Shown: in pieces, positions 36,593-46,099 of the stretch | How positions within the stretch are numbered: position 1 is the stretch's first letter | How the letters are laid out: each line of letters starts with the position of its first letter | Assembly: GCF_003206495.1 (NCBI RefSeq) | Contig: NZ_NKUF01000002.1 | Span: forward strand, 124,001 to 188,000 | Direction: 5' to 3' | DNA from: Gluconacetobacter entanii | GTDB taxonomy: Bacteria; Pseudomonadota; Alphaproteobacteria; Acetobacterales; Acetobacteraceae | Length of the DNA stretch: 64,000 bases | Notes under the pieces: model-generated | What the model was told of the DNA's origin: nothing | Database searches by the model: none | Seen by the model: the letters and a program-made list of their open reading frames with translations, nothing else | Made by a program: the position numbers and the translations under genes

Positions 36593-37566
36593 GTGTCGTG
36601 ACCCTTACCGTCAGTGATGACGAAGCCGATATCCGCCTTGACCGCTGGTTCAGGCGGCATTACCCGCACCTGACGCAGGGCGCGCTGCAGAAGCTGTGCC
36701 GCACGGGACAGATCCGTGTCGATGGCGGGCGTGTCAGCACGTCCACCCGCCTTGCCCCCGGGCAGGCGGTGCGCGTGCCCCCGATCCCGCAGGCCAGCCG
36801 TCCCCCCCCGGTGACGCACAGGGCGCTCGATGAACGCCAGGTGCGCGAAATCCGCAAGATGGTGATCTACAGCGACGATCAGGTGATCGTCCTGAACAAG
36901 CCCGCAGGCATCGCCGTGCAGGGCGGGCCGGGCATCACGCACCATATCGACGGGCTGCTCGACGGGCTGAAGGACCAGCCCGATGACCCGCGCCCGCGCC
37001 TTGTCCACCGCATTGACCGCGATACGTCGGGGCTGCTTCTGCTGGCGCGTACGCCCGGTGTGGCGGCGAAGCTTGCGGCGTCCTTTCGTTCGCGCGACGT
37101 GCACAAGGTCTACTGGGCTGTGACGGTGGGCCGTCCCACGCCCGCATCCGGCGTGATCGACCAGCCCCTGACCCGCCTTGGCGCGGGGGCGGGTGCGATC
37201 ATGGTGGTCGCCGGGCGGCGCGACAAGGACGCGGTGCATGCGCTGTCGGAATATGAAGTGCTGGACGCGGCGGGGCGAAAGCTGTCATGGCTTGCGCTGT
37301 CGCCGCTGACGGGGCGCACCCACCAGCTTCGCGTGCATTGCGAGGCGCTGGGCACCCCGATCCTTGGCGACCCGAAATATGGCGATGACCGTGCCCATGT
37401 GGAGGGCTTCCCCGACCAGTTGCACCTGCATGCGCGCATGCTGGACCTGCCGCATCCGGCGGGCGGGCGACTGGTGGTGTCGGCGGACCTGCCGGCACAC
37501 ATGAAGGACACGTTCCGCCAGCTTGGCTTTGCAACGCCTGCGGCCCCCGCGCCGCAGCGTAAATGA
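36589..37566 (+). CDS. rluC: RluC-type 23S rRNA pseudouridine synthase
   Basis: 325 residues: S4 RNA-binding domain (DIRLDRWFRRHYPHLTQGAL, GQIRVDGGRV) followed by the pseudouridine synthase domain with the catalytic Asp in RLVHRIDRDTSGLLLLA and GRTHQLRVHCEALGTPI. RluC modifies 23S rRNA positions 955, 2504 and 2580 in E. coli; target sites here are inferred. Overlaps rarA by four bases. Confidence 0.88.
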   Translation: MSVVTLTVSDDEADIRLDRWFRRHYPHLTQGALQKLCRTGQIRVDGGRVSTSTRLAPGQAVRVPPIPQASRPPPVTHRALDERQVREIRKMVIYSDDQVIVLNKPAGIAVQGGPGITHHIDGLLDGLKDQPDDPRPRLVHRIDRDTSGLLLLARTPGVAAKLAASFRSRDVHKVYWAVTVGRPTPASGVIDQPLTRLGAGAGAIMVVAGRRDKDAVHALSEYEVLDAAGRKLSWLALSPLTGRTHQLRVHCEALGTPILGDPKYGDDRAHVEGFPDQLHLHARMLDLPHPAGGRLVVSADLPAHMKDTFRQLGFATPAAPAPQRK

Positions 37567-37621
37567 CCGCCCGGCGGTAATTCCACCGCCACGGGCAACG
37601 GCACGGGATTGGGACGCGAAC

Positions 37622-40099
37622 ATGGCGAACAGCGCGACTTTGCGGCGTGGCCTGCTGGCCTGCGCCGCCGCGATCATCGTGGTGGCGGGTGGTGGCGCCT
37701 TCGCGGTGCACAGTGTCCTTGACCCGCAGGCCCTGCGGGCGCGCGCCATCGCGGCGATCGAACGCCAGACCGGGCGTGAAGTCACGCTCGGTTCGGTGCA
37801 GGTGCATGTCTTTCCCGCCTCCGTTTCCGTGCGCGACATCACCCTTGCGGACATGAAGGGCGGTGACGGGACGCCGATGTTCAGCGCCCGCGCGCTGAAT
37901 GCGGATGTGGGGGTGATGGCGCTGCTGCATCATCGCATCGCCCTTGAAAACGTCACGCTGGACCATCCCGTGCTGCACCTGCGCCGCGATGCGGACGGGC
38001 AGGCCAACTGGCGCATGATCCCCAATGGCCCGCAGGCCAGCCTGCCTGCCGCCGCGCAGCCTCCCTCCGGCACGCCATGGGTTATCCAGCCCGGCAGCCT
38101 GCGCATCAGTGACGCCAGCGTGGGATGGGATGATCGCCTGAGCGGGGTGAAGATGCAACTGGCGCTGGCCCATGTCAGGGTCGATGGCCTTGCGGGCGCG
38201 CAGCCTTCATTTGACGTTGCGGGCACACGCGATGGCGCGGCCTTTACCCTGTCGGGCCATACCGGGGCGATCTCCCTGACGCAGGGCGGGGGCGGAAGGG
38301 ACGTGAAATGGCCGGTCCATTTCCAGGTGGCGTTCGCCGATCATGACCGGCCCGCCGGGACCTTCACGCTTGACGGCACCGTGGCCGACCCCGACCGGGC
38401 GAAGGGATACGACCTGAAGGTGGACGGGCAGGTTTCGCAGCTTGCGGACCTTGCGCCATGGTTTGCGGGCCATGACGTGCCTGCCGCGCGTGATGTCACG
38501 CTGTCGGCGCGTGTCGTTGATGGTTCCGCGCCCACGGATACGAAAATCGTCCCGCAGGTGCAGGCGCTGCACCTGCGCACGGGGCCGTTCGATGCGGGGC
38601 GGTACCTGTCCGGCCTGCAGGTCGGCAGCCTGTCGGTCGATGCCGCCGGGCCGAAGGAGACGCTGTCGGTCGCGGGCACCGGCACATGGAGCGGGCAGGA
38701 CCTGAAGCTCGCCGCGTAGTTCGGATCGCTGGACCAGGCGGAACATGCCGTGCTGACGCACCTGTCGGACTCGCTGCCGCTGTCGGTGGACCTGTCGGGG
38801 GGGGCAGGATCGCTGCGGGTCGCGGGGATGCTGGGTGGCGCGCGCGCGGTGGTGAACGTGACGGCATCGTCGGGGCATCTTGCGCTGCCCAATGGCGCGG
38901 CCCTCGACCATCTGGAGGCGACGACCCATCTGGTCAGCGACGGCAACGGCGCGCATTTCGCCCTGTCGGAACTTAATGTCCACAGCACCCAGCTTGCGCT
39001 GACCGGCACGCTGGACCTGACTGTCCATGGCGGGCATGGCGGTGTCCCGCTGCTCAGCGGCGCGGTCGATGCCAGTTGGCTTGACGCCGACGCCCTGCGT
39101 GGTCCCGCCACCCCGGCAAAGGCGGCCCCCGTCCCCACGGCGCAGAAGCCGGGGACGGAGCGCATCGCGTTTGAACGGCTGCGCGATATCGACATGGATG
39201 TGCGCGTCAGCGTGGCGCAGATGGAACTGGCCAGTGATGTCTACCGCCAGGCGCTGATGCATGTCGCCCTGCGTGAGGGGCGGCTGGGCATCGACCCGCT
39301 GCAGGCCACGGGCACGGGACGCAGGATTTCGGGGCGCCTGTCGGTTGATGCGTCGGGTGACGTGCCGGTCGTGTCCGGCACCATCGCCACGCTGGTACTG
39401 CCCGCGACATGGATCGAACAGCATGCAGGCATGCCCGTGGCGGTGCAGGGGGCGTTCCAGTTGGTGGGTGAGGCCTCCGCCCGGGGGAACACGGCCGCCG
39501 AACTGCGCGCCAGCATGGACTGGCACATGGGGGCGTCGCTGGTCAACGGCACGATCGACGGTGCGGCGCTCGGCTCTCTGGTGGGGCAGGCGGCGCGGGG
39601 TGTGACGGGATCGGGGGCGATCCCGCTGCGCTGCTTCGGGCTGCACATGACCATGGCGAAGGGGCAGGCCAATGTCGATACGCTCGGCCTGCAGACCCCC
39701 GTGCTCAGCATGACGGGGCAGGGCAGCGTGGGACTTGCTTCCTATGCGCTGGACATGCGTCTGGTACCGCTGGTGATGATCGGCGGGACGGGGGCGTCGG
39801 TGCCGGTGCGCGTGGGTGGCACGCTGTCGGCGCCACGCCCGCGCATGGATGCCGGGGCGGACGGGCGTTATGCCATCGGCCTGCTGCTGGGCGGTACGTC
39901 GGGGAAGGGCACCACCGTGCCGGACCTGTGCCCCGCCACGCTGAAGGCCGCGCGTGAAGGGCAGGCAGGCCCCGAACCCACGGGTGCCGCGCCACAGCCC
40001 ACCGGCAATGTGGGCAGCCTGGTGCGTGACAACCCCAAGGCCGCGCAGAAGATCGACAGGGCGAAAAGCCTGCTCAAGGGACTGGGACTGATACATTGA
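37622..40099 (+). pseudogene. AsmA-family protein gene interrupted by in-frame TAG
   Basis: The reading frame codes continuously for an AsmA-like protein of about 825 residues, except for a TAG at 38717-38719 (codon 366). The N-terminus has one membrane anchor (RRGLLACAAAIIVVAGGGAF) followed by the AsmA start pattern LDPQALRARAIAAIERQTGR, VTLGSVQVHVFP. The second half continues in the same frame (FGSLDQAEHAVLTHLSDSLP ... LQTPVLSMTGQGSVGLASYA), including the conserved AsmA C-terminal domain. AsmA-like proteins are periplasmic bridge proteins implicated in lipid transport. The simplest reading is a nonsense mutation or sequencing error. Read-through, or re-initiation at the GTG at 38750, is less likely. 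Confidence 0.75.
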
Positions 40100-40857
40100 C
40101 GGATACGACGCAACGCACATCGCCAACCCCGGATGGAAAACCGGCGCGCAGGCGTTTCTGGGACAGCGCAGCCGTGGTGGCGGAGGAGGCGGGATATACC
40201 GTGAACCTCGACGGCAGGCCGGTGCGGCTGCCGGGGCGTGCGCTGCTGCTGGTGCGCAGCCACGCGCTGGCGCAGGCGCTGGCGGCGGAATGGGCGCAGG
40301 CCGGCGGCGGGAAGGGCGGCCTCTTTGCGCCGGAGGACCTGCCCCTGACGCGGATCGCGGGCACGATGATCGAACGTATCGCCCCCGACCGGGAGGCCAC
40401 GGTTGCGGCCCTTCTGCACTACGCCAATGGCGAACTGCTGTGCTATCGCGCGACGCATCCTGCGACATTGTGCGAACGTCAGGCGGCGCAGTGGACGCCG
40501 TGGCTGGACTGGCTGCGGGAACGGTACGGTATTGCGCTGCATACGACCGAAGGGGTCATGCCCATCACCCAGACGCCGCAGGCGCTGGAGGCGCTGGGCA
40601 CGATCCTGCGTGGCTATGACGACGCGACGCTTGCCGCACTTGGCGTCATGGTGCCGGCGATGAAGAGCCTCGTGCTCGGGATCGCGGTGGTGACGGGGGC
40701 GTGCGATGCGGCGCGTGCGGCACAGGTCGCGACACTTGATGAACGCACGCAGATGGAGATCTGGGGCCGTGATGCGCAGCAGGAGGCGATGCTGGCGGTC
40801 ACGGCGCGCGAGGTGGCCGAAGCGGCTTCGTTCCTCGAACTCGCCCGCAGGGGGTAA
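40096..40857 (+). CDS. ATP12-family F1-ATPase assembly chaperone
   Basis: 253 residues. RRRFWDSAAVVAEEAGYTVN followed by LDGRPVRLPGRALL is the family N-terminal signature; DLPLTRIAGTMIERI, NGELLCYRATHP and QWTPWLDWLRERYGI are characteristic. ATP12 binds the F1 alpha subunit during ATP synthase assembly in mitochondria and alphaproteobacteria. The start is a TTG at 40096 that overlaps the AsmA stop; a decayed repeat element follows. Confidence 0.88.
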   Translation: MTDTTQRTSPTPDGKPARRRFWDSAAVVAEEAGYTVNLDGRPVRLPGRALLLVRSHALAQALAAEWAQAGGGKGGLFAPEDLPLTRIAGTMIERIAPDREATVAALLHYANGELLCYRATHPATLCERQAAQWTPWLDWLRERYGIALHTTEGVMPITQTPQALEALGTILRGYDDATLAALGVMVPAMKSLVLGIAVVTGACDAARAAQVATLDERTQMEIWGRDAQQEAMLAVTAREVAEAASFLELARRG

Positions 40858-40860
40858 CGC

Positions 40861-40916
40861 ACAAAAGCTTCAAAAAAGAATGCCGCCTTTGTGGATTAAA
40901 GGCGGCATCCGAAGAC
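40861..40916 (+). repeat. Double-hairpin intergenic repeat, copy 7 (decayed)
   Basis: Only AAAGCTTC remains of hairpin A, while hairpin B (TGCCGCCTTT / AAAGGCGGCA, 40881-40907) is intact; the outer arms are lost. It is in the ATP12/ispDF convergent junction. Confidence 0.65.
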
Positions 40917-40939
40917 TCCTTATTGGTTTGTCAGCAGGT

Positions 40940-42112
40940 TCACGGCACCAGCACGCTGACGGCGGCGGTGCAGGCGATGCCTTCCTCCCGCCCGGTGAAG
41001 CCGAGGCGTTCGGACGTTGTCGCCTTGACCGAAATCCGGTCCACCACGACCTGCAGCAGGTCGGCAAGGCGTTCGCGCATCGCCTGCGCATGCGGGCCGA
41101 TCTTGGGCCGTTCGCAGATCAGCGTCAGGTCGGCATTGATCAGCATGCCGCCACGCGCGCGGATGCGTTCGCCCGCATGGACCAGGAAGCGCGCGCTGTC
41201 GGCGTCCTTCCATTCATTCTGGCTCGGCGGGAAGTGGCGGCCGATATCGCCTTCGGCCAGCGCGCCATAGATCGCATCGCATAGCGCATGGATGCCGACA
41301 TCCGCGTCCGAATGTCCCGCAAGGCCGCGCGTGTGCGGCACGGTGATGCCACACAGGATCAGGGGGCGCCCTTCGGCGAAGGCATGCACGTCATACCCAA
41401 GCCCCGTGCGCGGCAGCAGGGTCGGGCCGATCAGGCGTTCGAGGCGCACCAGATCCTCCTTGTAGGTCAGTTTGATATTGTCTTCGGATCCCGCGACCAT
41501 GGCGACATGGTGGCCCGCGGTTTCCAGCAGTGCGGCATCATCGGTCGCATCCGACGCCGCCGCCCCGCGATGCAGGTCGCGCAGCAGGCCAAAGCGGAAG
41601 CCCTGCGGCGTCTGCGCGCGGTACAGGTCGGTGCGCGGCACGGTGTCGGTAATCACGCCGTCGCGCACGCGCTTGATCGTGTCGGCGACCGGCACGCCGG
41701 GAATGGCGCCGCCGTGGGCCGAAAGCGCGTCGATGACCGCGCGCGTGACCTCCGCCGGGACATAGGGGCGTGCGCCGTCGTGGATCAGCACGAGGTCGGG
41801 CTTCTCCCCTTCGGGCAGGCGGTCGAGCGCCTCGAGTCCGGCGCGCACGCTGTCCTGCCGGGTTTCCCCGCCGGGGACGCACGGCGCGATGGTGCATCCG
41901 CTCGGGGCGCGCAGACCCGACAGCGCCTCGTCAAGCGACGCGCGCTCTCCCACGGGCTGGAGGATCTGGACATGCGGGATCAGGGCATCCGCGGCATGGC
42001 GGATGACGGGCCTGCCGCCGAGCGTCAGATACTGCTTGGCGACGGGGGACGCGGTCTGGGCGCTGAAACGGCGGCCCTGGCCTGCGGCAAGGAGGATGGC
42101 TGCAACACGCAT
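40940..42112 (-). CDS. ispDF: Bifunctional IspD/IspF (MEP isoprenoid pathway)
   Basis: 390 residues. The N-terminal half is the CTP:MEP cytidylyltransferase ([35 protein letters not shown]); the C-terminal half is the MEcPP synthase ([54 protein letters not shown]). The fusion is common in alphaproteobacteria and channels two non-consecutive MEP-pathway steps. The start is the ATG at 42112 ([11 protein letters not shown]) or seven codons upstream at 42133. Divergent from dusB. Confidence 0.96.
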   Translation of the reverse strand: MRVAAILLAAGQGRRFSAQTASPVAKQYLTLGGRPVIRHAADALIPHVQILQPVGERASLDEALSGLRAPSGCTIAPCVPGGETRQDSVRAGLEALDRLPEGEKPDLVLIHDGARPYVPAEVTRAVIDALSAHGGAIPGVPVADTIKRVRDGVITDTVPRTDLYRAQTPQGFRFGLLRDLHRGAAASDATDDAALLETAGHHVAMVAGSEDNIKLTYKEDLVRLERLIGPTLLPRTGLGYDVHAFAEGRPLILCGITVPHTRGLAGHSDADVGIHALCDAIYGALAEGDIGRHFPPSQNEWKDADSARFLVHAGERIRARGGMLINADLTLICERPKIGPHAQAMRERLADLLQVVVDRISVKATTSERLGFTGREEGIACTAAVSVLVP

Positions 42113-42347
42113 GGTCGGCAGGAATGCGGCCATGTCGCGCCGACGTCAAGCATCATGGCGGCCAATTTCGTTCCCCCTGTGCATTATCATCAATTGCGTG
42201 ACGGAAACGGAAAAGGTATTCTGCCTAAATCATAAGCATTGTGGTGTCTGGACGGCAGGGCGTGTCCCGGCCGGTGACGGCTGGCGTGGCGCCTGGCATG
42301 CAACATGGCGTGCGGGTGGGCAGGCCGCCGGGGAAAGCGGATTTTTG

Positions 42348-43418
42348 ATGTCATCTGAACTGTTGTCGCCGATTGATCTGGGAAACGGCATTGTCATTGA
42401 CGTGCCGGTGATCCTTGCCCCCATGTCCGGCGTGACCGACCTGCCGTTCCGGCGCCTGGCGCGGCGGCTGGGCGCGGGACTGGTCGTGTCGGAAATGATC
42501 GCGTCATGGGCGATGGTGCGCGAAAACAGCAACACCCTGCGCATGGCGGAGGTTGCGGGCGATGGCCTCAACGCCGTGCAGTTGGCCGGGTGCGATCCCG
42601 ACGCGATGGCGCAGGCCGCGCGGATCGCGGTGGACCGTGGCGCGAACCTGATCGACATCAATTTCGGCTGCCCGGTCAAGAAGGTGGCCGTGGGGCAGCA
42701 GGCAGGTTCGGCCCTGATGCGTGACGAGGCACTGGCCGCGCGCCTGCTGGCCACCGTCGTGCGTGCGGTGGACGTGCCCGTCACGCTCAAGATGCGCATG
42801 GGCTGGGACCATGACAGCCTCAATGCGCCAACCCTTGCGCGCATCGCGCAGGAGGCGGGGATCCGCATGGTGACCGTCCATGGCCGCACCCGCCAGCAGT
42901 TCTATAACGGCACGGCGGACTGGCGCTTCGTGCGCCGGGTGAAGGAGGCGATCGACCTGCCGGTGATCGTCAATGGCGACATCCTGACGGTGGGTGACGC
43001 GCGCGAGGCACTGGCGCAGTCGGGCGCGGACGGGGTGATGATCGGGCGTGGCTGCTATGGCCGACCGTGGTTCCCCGCGCAGGTGGGTGCGGCGCTGACG
43101 CGCGGCGTGATCGTGGATGAACCCGACCTGCCGACGGAAAAGGACATCGTCCTCGAACACTACAACATGATGGTGGAGCATTTCGGCGCGCATCCCGGCC
43201 TGCGCCTGGCGCGCAAGCATGTGTCATGGTACTCCGCCGGCCTGCCGGATTCGGCGGGGTTCCGTGCCGCGATCAACCGCGTGGACACGGTGGAGACCGC
43301 GCTGGCGATGATCGGGGAGTTCTATGACCGCCAGATCGCGGCCGGGCATGCGCGCGGGCCGCGCCCGTCAACCACCAACACGGACTCCGGCGCCGGGCCG
43401 AGCGCACGCGCGGCATGA
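42348..43418 (+). CDS. dusB: tRNA-dihydrouridine synthase B
   Basis: 356 residues, NifR3/DusB flavoenzyme that reduces uridine in the tRNA D-loop. [20 protein letters not shown], the catalytic Cys in [24 protein letters not shown] and [16 protein letters not shown] are family motifs. It leads the dusB-ntrB-ntrC-ntrY-ntrX cluster, as is standard in alphaproteobacteria; its stop overlaps the ntrB ATG. Confidence 0.95.
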   Translation: MSSELLSPIDLGNGIVIDVPVILAPMSGVTDLPFRRLARRLGAGLVVSEMIASWAMVRENSNTLRMAEVAGDGLNAVQLAGCDPDAMAQAARIAVDRGANLIDINFGCPVKKVAVGQQAGSALMRDEALAARLLATVVRAVDVPVTLKMRMGWDHDSLNAPTLARIAQEAGIRMVTVHGRTRQQFYNGTADWRFVRRVKEAIDLPVIVNGDILTVGDAREALAQSGADGVMIGRGCYGRPWFPAQVGAALTRGVIVDEPDLPTEKDIVLEHYNMMVEHFGAHPGLRLARKHVSWYSAGLPDSAGFRAAINRVDTVETALAMIGEFYDRQIAAGHARGPRPSTTNTDSGAGPSARAA

Positions 43419-44545
43419 CGGGGCAGGCTCCCGCCCCCCTCTGTACGCCCGCGACCATCACCGGGCCGGGCCGCATCGTCCTCGACGCCCTGCCGCTGCC
43501 GGTCATGGTGGTGGGACGCGACATGGCGATCCATTACGTCAATGCCAGTGCCGAACCCTTCCTTGGCATGTCGCGCACCCATCTGGTGCAGATGCGCCTG
43601 ACGGACATTATCCCCGCCGACCATCCTGTCTTCCTGCTGATCGAGCAGGTGCGCGACCATGGCCAGACCGTGGTGGAGCATGAAGTCACACTCGAGGGGC
43701 CGCGCCTTCACCGCGAGGGCGTGACCGTCCACGGCGCGCCGATGATGGAGGAGCCGGGTTCGGTCGTCCTCACGTTCCATGATTCGTCGGCCGCGCGCGT
43801 GCTTGACCGGCAACTGACCTTCCGTTCCGCCGCCCGCAGCGTGGCGGGCATGGCCGCGATCCTGGCGCATGAGGTCAAGAACCCGCTGTCGGGCATCCGG
43901 GGTGCTGCGCAGTTGCTGGAAAGTTCGGTGGGGGAGGCGGACCGTGAACTCGCGGTCCTGATCCAGGACGAGGTCAACCGCATCCGCGACCTCGTGGACC
44001 GGATGGACATGTTCAGCGACAAGCCGATCGAGCGCCGTCCCGTCAACATCCACCGTGTCCTTGAACATGTCCGCCGCCTTGCGCAGCAGGGATTTGCCGC
44101 CGACATCCGCTTCGAGGAGGTCTATGACCCCTCGCTCCCGCCGGTATGGGGCAACCGCGACCAACTGGTGCAGGTGCTGCTCAACCTTGTAAAGAACGCG
44201 GCCGAAGCCCTGCATGGCCCCGACGCGACGCCTGATGCGCAGATCACGCTGAGCACAAGCTACCGCCCCGGCATCTGGGTCTCCACCGTGGGGGGCAAGC
44301 GCCGGGTGCAGTTGCCGCTGCTGGTGTCGGTGCGTGACAACGGGCCGGGCATTCCCGAAAACATCCGGCCCCACCTGTTCGAACCCTTCCTGACCACCAA
44401 GGCGAGTGGCAGCGGGCTTGGACTGGCGCTCGCGGGTAAGATCGTGGGCGATCATGGTGGCGTCATCGAGGTCGAAAGCCGCCCGGGCCAGACCGATGTC
44501 CTGCTGCACCTGCCGGTGGTGGCCGAAGACCGCGACATGCCGTAA
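43415..44545 (+). CDS. ntrB: Nitrogen-regulation histidine kinase NtrB
   Basis: 376 residues: PAS sensor ([31 protein letters not shown]), dimerisation/phosphoacceptor helix with the His in [19 protein letters not shown], and the ATPase domain (N-box [14 protein letters not shown]1 [10 protein letters not shown]2 [13 protein letters not shown]). NtrB phosphorylates NtrC under nitrogen limitation through GlnB. Overlaps dusB by ATGA. Confidence 0.94.
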   Translation: MTGQAPAPLCTPATITGPGRIVLDALPLPVMVVGRDMAIHYVNASAEPFLGMSRTHLVQMRLTDIIPADHPVFLLIEQVRDHGQTVVEHEVTLEGPRLHREGVTVHGAPMMEEPGSVVLTFHDSSAARVLDRQLTFRSAARSVAGMAAILAHEVKNPLSGIRGAAQLLESSVGEADRELAVLIQDEVNRIRDLVDRMDMFSDKPIERRPVNIHRVLEHVRRLAQQGFAADIRFEEVYDPSLPPVWGNRDQLVQVLLNLVKNAAEALHGPDATPDAQITLSTSYRPGIWVSTVGGKRRVQLPLLVSVRDNGPGIPENIRPHLFEPFLTTKASGSGLGLALAGKIVGDHGGVIEVESRPGQTDVLLHLPVVAEDRDMP

Positions 44546-44644
44546 GGGGCCATGCCGTTGCCCCCGATCCGTTACGAACATCCGCCCGTGCCCCTCTCCC
44601 TCACGCGCCCGGGTCATGAAAAGCTGAAAGACTGTAAAGCCCCC

Positions 44645-46096
44645 ATGTCGCTGCCGACCATCCTTGTTGCCGATGATGACCGTTCCATCCGCACCGTGCT
44701 CAGCCAGGCGCTTGGGCGCGCGGGATACCAGGTGCGCGCCACGGCGCATGCCGCCACCCTGTGGCAGTGGGTGGAGGAAGGCGAAGGCGACCTGGTCATC
44801 ACCGATGTCGTGATGCCGGACATCAACGGGCTGGACCTGATCCCGCGCATCCGCCGGGTGCGGCCCGACCTGCGTGTCGTGGTCATGAGCGCGCAGTCCA
44901 CGCTGACGACGGCCGTGCAGGCGACGCAGCGCGTGGCGTTCGAATACCTGCCCAAGCCGTTCGACCTGAAGGAAGTCCTTGCCGTGGTGGCGCGCGCGCT
45001 GGCGACGCCCGCCACCGTCGTGCCCGCGCCCGCCGTGGCCCAGCCCGAGGAGCAGATGCCCCTGATCGGGCGTTCGGTCGTGATGCAGGACATCTACCGC
45101 ATCATCGCGCGGCTGACGACGTCGGACCTGACGGTCATGATCTCGGGCGAGAGCGGCACGGGCAAGGAACTCGTCGCGCGCGCGCTGCATGAATATGGCC
45201 GCCGCCGCGCCGGGCCGTTCGTCGCGATCAACATGGCCGCCGTCCCGCGCGACATGATCGAAAGCGAACTGTTCGGCCATGAACGCGGCGCGTTCGCGGG
45301 GGCGACCAGCCGTGTCGCCGGCCGGTTCGAGCAGGCGGCGGGCGGGACGCTGTTCCTTGACGAGATCGGGGACATGCCGCCCGAGGCGCAGACGCGGCTT
45401 TTGCGCGTGCTGCAGGATGGGGAGTTCACGACCGTGGGCGGCGTGCAGCCGGTGCAGGCGAACGTGCGCATCATCGCCGCCACCCATCGCGACCTGCGCC
45501 AGGCGATCCGCGCCGGCACGTTCCGCGAGGACCTGTACTACCGCCTCAATGTCGTGCCGATGCGCCTGCCGCCGCTGCGCGAACGGGTGGAGGACATTCC
45601 CCTGCTGGCGCGGCATTTCCTCAATGCCTGCCATGAGGACGGCACGCCCGCCAAGATACTGGAGGACGCGGCGATCGCGCCGCTGCAGGCCTATCGCTGG
45701 CCGGGGAACGTGCGTGAGCTTGAAAACCTGATGCGCAGGCTCAACGCACTGTATCCGCAGGAGACGCTGGGCGCGGACCTGATCGAACATGAACTGGCGG
45801 AGGCGCAGGCCATGTCCACCCCGGCGGCGGAAGGGGCCGTGCGCGATAACGAAACGCTGTCGGACGCGGTGGGACGGCATATCCGCCATTTCCTGGAAAC
45901 GGGGCAGGACGGGATGCCGCTGCACGACATTTACGACAAGGTGATCGCGGAGGTCGAACGCCCGCTCATCAGCATGACGCTGTCGGCCACGCGCGGCAAC
46001 CAGATCAAGGCGGCGGCGATGCTGGGCCTGAACCGCAACACGCTACGCAAGAAGATACGCGACCTCGACATTCCCGTCGTGCGCGGTGGTGGCTGA
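44645..46096 (+). CDS. ntrC: Nitrogen-regulation response regulator NtrC
   Basis: 483 residues: receiver domain ([16 protein letters not shown], phospho-Asp in [23 protein letters not shown]), AAA+ domain (Walker [16 protein letters not shown], Walker [13 protein letters not shown]) and a Fis-type DNA-binding end ([20 protein letters not shown]). The sigma54-contacting loop reads GAFAGA, not GAFTGA. I use the ATG at 44645 ([12 protein letters not shown]); an ATG at 44552 with AAGGGG close by would add 31 residues before the receiver. Confidence 0.92.
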   Translation: MSLPTILVADDDRSIRTVLSQALGRAGYQVRATAHAATLWQWVEEGEGDLVITDVVMPDINGLDLIPRIRRVRPDLRVVVMSAQSTLTTAVQATQRVAFEYLPKPFDLKEVLAVVARALATPATVVPAPAVAQPEEQMPLIGRSVVMQDIYRIIARLTTSDLTVMISGESGTGKELVARALHEYGRRRAGPFVAINMAAVPRDMIESELFGHERGAFAGATSRVAGRFEQAAGGTLFLDEIGDMPPEAQTRLLRVLQDGEFTTVGGVQPVQANVRIIAATHRDLRQAIRAGTFREDLYYRLNVVPMRLPPLRERVEDIPLLARHFLNACHEDGTPAKILEDAAIAPLQAYRWPGNVRELENLMRRLNALYPQETLGADLIEHELAEAQAMSTPAAEGAVRDNETLSDAVGRHIRHFLETGQDGMPLHDIYDKVIAEVERPLISMTLSATRGNQIKAAAMLGLNRNTLRKKIRDLDIPVVRGGG

Positions 46097-46099
46097 TCC

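Noticed and set aside
38750-40099. The second half of the AsmA gene as an independent gene
   Set aside because: The GTG at 38750 has no Shine-Dalgarno and the protein would lack an export signal; the frame is continuous with the first half apart from the TAG.
38207-40468. A 753-codon minus-strand open frame opposite the AsmA gene
   Set aside because: The plus strand carries clear AsmA sequence; the antisense frame has no domain and arises from codon bias.
43322-45925. A very long minus-strand open frame (867 codons) opposite ntrB and ntrC
   Set aside because: It lies wholly antisense to two clear family genes, is rich in His, Arg and Gln as antisense frames of GC-rich genes are, and shows no motif.
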